From the NCBI GenBank assembly GCA_946061355.1, contig CAMGRE010000118.1:1-7654 (forward strand): 7,654 nucleotides of DNA, written 5' to 3'. Of this stretch, positions 4,498 to 7,654 are shown in pieces. The notes under the pieces are model-generated. The model did not search any database. It saw nothing but the letters and a program-made list of their open reading frames with translations, and was not told where the DNA came from. Position numbers and translations under genes: made by a program. Origin of the DNA: an uncultured bacterium (GTDB taxonomy: Bacteria > Bacillota > Clostridia > Lachnospirales > Lachnospiraceae). The stretch's first letter is position 1; each line of letters opens with the position of its first letter.

Positions 4498-6951
4498 ATG
4501 CCGCGTTATACAAAGAAGGCGGGCACAGCGCTTGCACTGGCAAAACAGATCGCCGGTGAGTTAAAACAGAATTATGTTGGTACGGAACATATCCTTCTGG
4601 GGCTTCTCAGGGAAGAAACAGGGGTGGCTGCCAGAGTGCTCCAGGACAATGGGGTCGAGGAGGATGCTCTGGTCTCCATGATAAGGGATCTGATCGCTCC
4701 GGGAAATATTGTGCCGGTGAAGGAGCGGGACGGCTTTTCCCCCAGAGCGGAAAAGATATTGCAGGAGGCGTCAAAACAGGCGGATCGGTTTCAGTCTGAC
4801 GAAATCGGTACCGAGCACATCCTTCTGGCAATCCTGAAGGAAGGGGACAATGTTGCGGCAAGGCTTCTCAATACGCTGGGTGTTCAGGTACAGAAACTCT
4901 ATATTGAGACGTTGCTTGCCATGGGACAGGACGGCTCCCTTTATAAGGAGGATCTCGGACTCCGCCAGTCCAAGAAGAAAAAGGACAAATCGGATAAGAC
5001 AGAGACGCTGAATCAGTACGGACGCGATCTGACAGAGTTGGCGAGACAGGGGAAACTCGATCCCGTCATCGGCAGGGAAGCGGAAATACAGCGTGTGATT
5101 CAGATACTGAGCCGCAGAACCAAAAATAATCCCTGTCTTGTGGGAGAACCCGGCGTGGGCAAAACAGCGATCGCGGAGGGACTTGCGCTGAATATCGCAG
5201 CAGGAACCGTTCCTGAGACCGTGAAGGACAAAAAGGTGATTACACTCGATCTGTCAGGCATGGTGGCCGGCAGTAAATACAGGGGAGAGTTTGAGGAACG
5301 CATCAAACGTGTCATCAGGGAAGTCACGCTGAGCGGCAACATCATCTTGTTCCTGGACGAACTCCATACGATCATCGGTGCCGGAGGTGCCGAGGGAGCC
5401 ATCGATGCGTCCAATATTCTGAAGCCTTCGCTGGCAAGAGGCGAGATTCAGCTGATCGGTGCCACGACCATCACGGAATACAGGAAATATATCGAGAAGG
5501 ATGCGGCGCTTGAGCGCCGATTCCAACCGGTCACGGTTGAGGAACCGACCGAGGAGGAGGCAGTGCGCATCCTGAAAGGTATCCGCGGCAAATATGAGGA
5601 GCATCATCATGTCACAATTTCCGATGAGGCGATCCAGGCGGCAGTCCATATGTCGAATCGGTATATCAATGACAGGAACCTGCCGGATAAGGCGATCGAT
5701 CTGATTGATGAGGCAGCGGCGGCGATCCGTCTGAAGGGAATGCATGTGCCGGAAAAATTAAAGAGCATGCAGGAAGAGATCCAGAAGATGGACGTACAGA
5801 TCGAGCGCTCCATCAAGATCGAGGCGTATACGCAGGCCGGAGAGATCAGACGGAATCAGCAGAAGCTGATCAACAAATACGAGAAGGCGAAGGCAGACCA
5901 CGACAGGAAACTGGAAGAGAGTGAACTTGTAGTGGGAGAAAACGAGATCGCCGATGTCGTTTCCATGTGGACCAAGATTCCGGTGAAGAAACTGGCGGAG
6001 AAGGAGAGTGAGCGGCTTTTGAAACTGGAGTCCATCCTTCACAAGCGTGTGATCGGACAGGAGGAGGCTGTGACGGCGGTAGCCAAAGCGATGAGACGCG
6101 GCCGCGTAGGATTGCAGGATCCTAACAGACCGATCGGTTCCTTCTTGTTTTTAGGACCGACCGGCGTGGGCAAGACAGAACTCTCCAAGGCCCTTGCGGA
6201 GGCAATGTTCGGCTCGGAGGACGCTTTGATCCGTATCGACATGTCGGAGTATATGGAATCGCATTCCGTATCCAAGATGATCGGGTCACCGCCCGGATAT
6301 GTGGGATTTGAGGAGGGCGGACAGCTCAGCGAGCGTGTCAGGAGAAATCCTTATTCGGTTGTGCTGTTTGATGAGGTGGAAAAGGCCCATCCCGATGTGT
6401 TTAACGTTCTTTTGCAGGTTCTGGATGACGGGCATATTACGGATTCCAAGGGAAGGAAGGTAAGCTTCAAGAATACGATCCTGATCATGACCTCCAATGC
6501 TGGAGCGCAGAGGATCGTGTCTCCTAAGAATCTGGGATTTGCGGCGGAAAAGTCGGAAAAGAAGGACTATGAGACGATGAAAGCCGGCGTTATGGAGGAA
6601 GTCAGGAAGCTGTTCAAGCCGGAGTTCATCAACCGTATTGACGAGATTATGGTGTTCCACCCGCTGAATAAAGAGGATATGAAACAGGTTGTCGCGCTGC
6701 TCTCCAAAAATCTGGCGGATAGATGCAGGGAACAGATGGATATCAAGCTTACGATCACGCCTGCGCTCAAGGATCATATCGTGGAGAAACATACGGATCT
6801 GAAGATGGGGGCAAGACCCATGAAACGCGCGATTCAGAATGAGATTGAGGATGCGCTTGCGGAGGAAATCCTACAGAAGAAAATTGTGCCGGGCGATCAT
6901 GTTGTGGCAGGCTTTTCTAAGAAACAAGTTGTTTTTACCGCAAAGAAATAA
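4498..6951 (+). CDS. clpC: ATP-dependent Clp protease ATP-binding subunit ClpC (AAA+ unfoldase)
   Basis: ClpC unfolds proteins with ATP and feeds them to ClpP in the cytoplasm; 817 residues, close to B. subtilis ClpC. Two N-terminal Clp repeats (about 1-68 and 78-142) contain GTEHILLG (28-35) and GTEHILLA (104-111). AAA+ domain 1 has Walker A GEPGVGKT (216-223), Walker B LFLDE (284-288), a KYRG pore loop at 260-263 and LERRF at 338-342. A coiled middle domain with a UVR-like stretch spans about 415-475. AAA+ domain 2 has GPTGVGKT (553-560), VVLFDE (621-626), pore loop GYVG (600-603) and GARP (771-774). NLGF at 678-681 is in the place of the ClpP-docking loop. E30 and E106 match the phospho-arginine receptor glutamates of B. 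subtilis ClpC (E32, E106). Regulation is likely through the upstream GntR protein; mcsA and mcsB are absent from this locus. No terminator is seen downstream. Confidence 0.97.
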   Translation: MPRYTKKAGTALALAKQIAGELKQNYVGTEHILLGLLREETGVAARVLQDNGVEEDALVSMIRDLIAPGNIVPVKERDGFSPRAEKILQEASKQADRFQSDEIGTEHILLAILKEGDNVAARLLNTLGVQVQKLYIETLLAMGQDGSLYKEDLGLRQSKKKKDKSDKTETLNQYGRDLTELARQGKLDPVIGREAEIQRVIQILSRRTKNNPCLVGEPGVGKTAIAEGLALNIAAGTVPETVKDKKVITLDLSGMVAGSKYRGEFEERIKRVIREVTLSGNIILFLDELHTIIGAGGAEGAIDASNILKPSLARGEIQLIGATTITEYRKYIEKDAALERRFQPVTVEEPTEEEAVRILKGIRGKYEEHHHVTISDEAIQAAVHMSNRYINDRNLPDKAIDLIDEAAAAIRLKGMHVPEKLKSMQEEIQKMDVQIERSIKIEAYTQAGEIRRNQQKLINKYEKAKADHDRKLEESELVVGENEIADVVSMWTKIPVKKLAEKESERLLKLESILHKRVIGQEEAVTAVAKAMRRGRVGLQDPNRPIGSFLFLGPTGVGKTELSKALAEAMFGSEDALIRIDMSEYMESHSVSKMIGSPPGYVGFEEGGQLSERVRRNPYSVVLFDEVEKAHPDVFNVLLQVLDDGHITDSKGRKVSFKNTILIMTSNAGAQRIVSPKNLGFAAEKSEKKDYETMKAGVMEEVRKLFKPEFINRIDEIMVFHPLNKEDMKQVVALLSKNLADRCREQMDIKLTITPALKDHIVEKHTDLKMGARPMKRAIQNEIEDALAEEILQKKIVPGDHVVAGFSKKQVVFTAKK

Positions 6952-6957
6952 TATAAT
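6929..6957 (+). promoter_or_regulatory. Possible promoter at the end of clpC for the downstream pair
   Basis: A perfect TATAAT (6952-6957) starts right after the clpC stop and is preceded by TTGTTT (6929-6934) at a 17-nt spacing; the -35 box matches only three of six consensus bases. It could give the small gene and radA some expression independent of clpC. The match may be chance, because the spacer is A/T-rich. Confidence 0.4.
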
Positions 6958-7005
6958 GGTGACAGGAATCTATTTACAGCACAGAGTGCACAGGAGGAGA
7001 CAAAA

Positions 7006-7416
7006 ATGGCAGTAGTAGAAGGGCTGATTCGTTCGGAAGCAGACGGTACGCTCAGTTTTGGAAATCACATGTTAACGGATAAGGCTAAGAAAGAAGATTT
7101 TGAGCATAACGGTGACCTGTATAAGGTAAAGACATATGCAACGATGACGAAGCTCGAAAAGAACGGAATGTTTGCTTATGAATCAGTGCCGGGAACCAGT
7201 GTCAATCATTTTGAGGAGAGTCAGGACGGTGTAAGTTTCCTGGTGGAGGGCGCTGAGGACGCCCAGCTCACCATCGGACTTCAGGATGAGACAGAATATG
7301 AAGTGTTTGTGAATGATGAGAGTATGGGCAAGATGAACACGAATCTCGGCGGCAAACTCAATGTGAGCGTGGAGCTTGCAGGCGCAGGTGAGGTGAAGGT
7401 TTCCGTGAGGAAATAG
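7006..7416 (+). CDS. Small conserved-looking protein of unknown function between clpC and radA
   Basis: A 136-residue protein that I cannot assign to a characterised family. It has no signal peptide, no membrane segment and no cysteine, so it is probably a soluble cytoplasmic protein. Residues about 1-45 include LSFGNHMLTDKAKKEDFEHN and YKVKTY; 52-62 read KNGMFAYESVP; the second half (86-123) alternates hydrophobic and polar residues (AQLTIGLQDETEYEVFVND, then GKMNTNLGGKLNVSVEL), which suggests a beta-sandwich. I recall similar clostridial proteins being labelled 'endosialidase' by automatic annotation; the length and absence of any catalytic pattern give no support for that. The ATG at 7006 is preceded by AGGAGG (6992-6997) with an 8-nt spacer, a strong site. 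It follows clpC by 54 nt and precedes radA by 48 nt, which argues for co-expression. Confidence 0.85.
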   Translation: MAVVEGLIRSEADGTLSFGNHMLTDKAKKEDFEHNGDLYKVKTYATMTKLEKNGMFAYESVPGTSVNHFEESQDGVSFLVEGAEDAQLTIGLQDETEYEVFVNDESMGKMNTNLGGKLNVSVELAGAGEVKVSVRK

Positions 7417-7464
7417 CCGCATGATGCGCCGGAAACCAGTCAGTTTATAAGGAATGAGACACAC

Positions 7465-7654
7465 ATGGCAAAGGGAAAGACAGCAACGGTTTTTTTCTGC
7501 CAGAACTGCGGTTATGAATCCGCAAAGTGGATGGGACAATGCCCTGCCTGCAGGGAATGGAACAGCTTCGTTGAGGAACGCGTGCAGACTGGCAAGGGCA
7601 TGAGTGAGAATGGTAAAAGGACGGCTCCCGGACAGAGACAGGAGCCTTCTTCTT
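7465..7654 (+). CDS. radA: DNA repair protein RadA, N-terminal part (cut by window end)
   Basis: The first 63 codons of RadA (Sms), a RecA-like hexameric helicase that extends strand exchange by branch migration at recombination intermediates. The visible part is the N-terminal zinc finger: C12-x2-C15 and C26-x2-C29 within FCQNCGYESAKWMGQCPACR (11-30), followed by EWNSFVEE, the standard RadA pattern. The RecA-like ATPase core and Lon-like domain would lie beyond the window. The start at ATG 7465 is supported by AAGGA at 7449-7453, with an 11-nt spacer that is longer than for the other genes here, and by the match of MAKGKTATVFFCQNCGY to the family's start. RadA beside clpC is a conserved Firmicutes arrangement; in Bacillus disA follows, so disA is a reasonable guess downstream. 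Confidence 0.95.
   Translation, partial: MAKGKTATVFFCQNCGYESAKWMGQCPACREWNSFVEERVQTGKGMSENGKRTAPGQRQEPSS

Noticed and set aside
5254..5745. Minus-strand open frame of 163 codons opposite clpC (and a similar one at 6286-6792)
   Set aside because: Both are antisense shadows of the conserved AAA+ domains, with no family resemblance.
7416..7432. CGCATGATGCG near-palindrome after the small gene, considered as a terminator
   Set aside because: The arms leave a one-base loop and no T-run follows, so read-through into radA is more likely.
7183..7539. Minus-strand 118-codon open frame across the end of the small gene and the start of radA
   Set aside because: It crosses the strong radA zinc-finger region and the radA ribosome binding site in antisense and shows no domain.
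1..7654. Search for mobile elements, tRNAs, CRISPR repeats, riboswitches or phage genes
   Set aside because: Nothing supportable was seen; intergenic gaps are all short (the longest is about 130 nt and holds the terminator and gntR promoter).

Overview
The window is a compact, all-plus-strand stretch of Firmicutes-type chromosome. Protein features (a clostridial-type PurN with a CGTGCYG insertion, a ClpC next to RadA, a YvyF-like zinc-ribbon protein beside purD) and strong AGGAGG-like ribosome binding sites suggest a Lachnospiraceae-like clostridium. That assignment comes from recognition of families, not from a search. I see no mobile element, RNA gene, CRISPR array or prophage.

Region 1 (1-2608) is the end of a purine operon: the 3' end of purM, then purN overlapping it by 7 nt, purD after a 63-nt gap, and a zinc-ribbon/helix-turn-helix protein whose start codon shares one base with the purD stop. 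These three pur genes cover early and middle steps of IMP synthesis (PurD step 2, PurN step 3, PurM step 5). purH does not lie between purN and purD.

Region 2 (2657-4049) is a predicted membrane-anchored protein. It has a signal peptide, two bacterial SH3 domains, one membrane helix and a cytoplasmic tail made of two long Asp/Glu tracts separated by a basic island. A good intrinsic terminator follows it and closes the unit; a second, mutually exclusive hairpin overlaps that terminator.

Region 3 (4067-6951) is a separate transcription unit. A consensus promoter (TTGACA, 18-nt spacer, TATAAT) overlaps a perfect 9-bp inverted repeat and drives a short YtrA-type GntR regulator, followed 3 nt later by clpC. 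This regulator stands where ctsR-mcsA-mcsB stands in Bacillus-type clpC operons, and the inverted repeat is a likely autoregulatory operator. ClpC keeps the glutamates that form the phospho-arginine receptor in B. subtilis ClpC, although no mcsB is present here.

Region 4 (6952-7654) holds a 136-residue protein of unknown function and the first 63 codons of radA, possibly from a weak promoter at the end of clpC as well as by read-through. The clpC-to-radA neighbourhood is conserved in Firmicutes; the inserted small gene is not part of the Bacillus arrangement.

Most of the window is ordinary housekeeping sequence. The points most worth following are the GntR-clpC unit with its operator, the acidic-tailed SH3 membrane protein, and the two uncharacterised genes linked to purD and radA.
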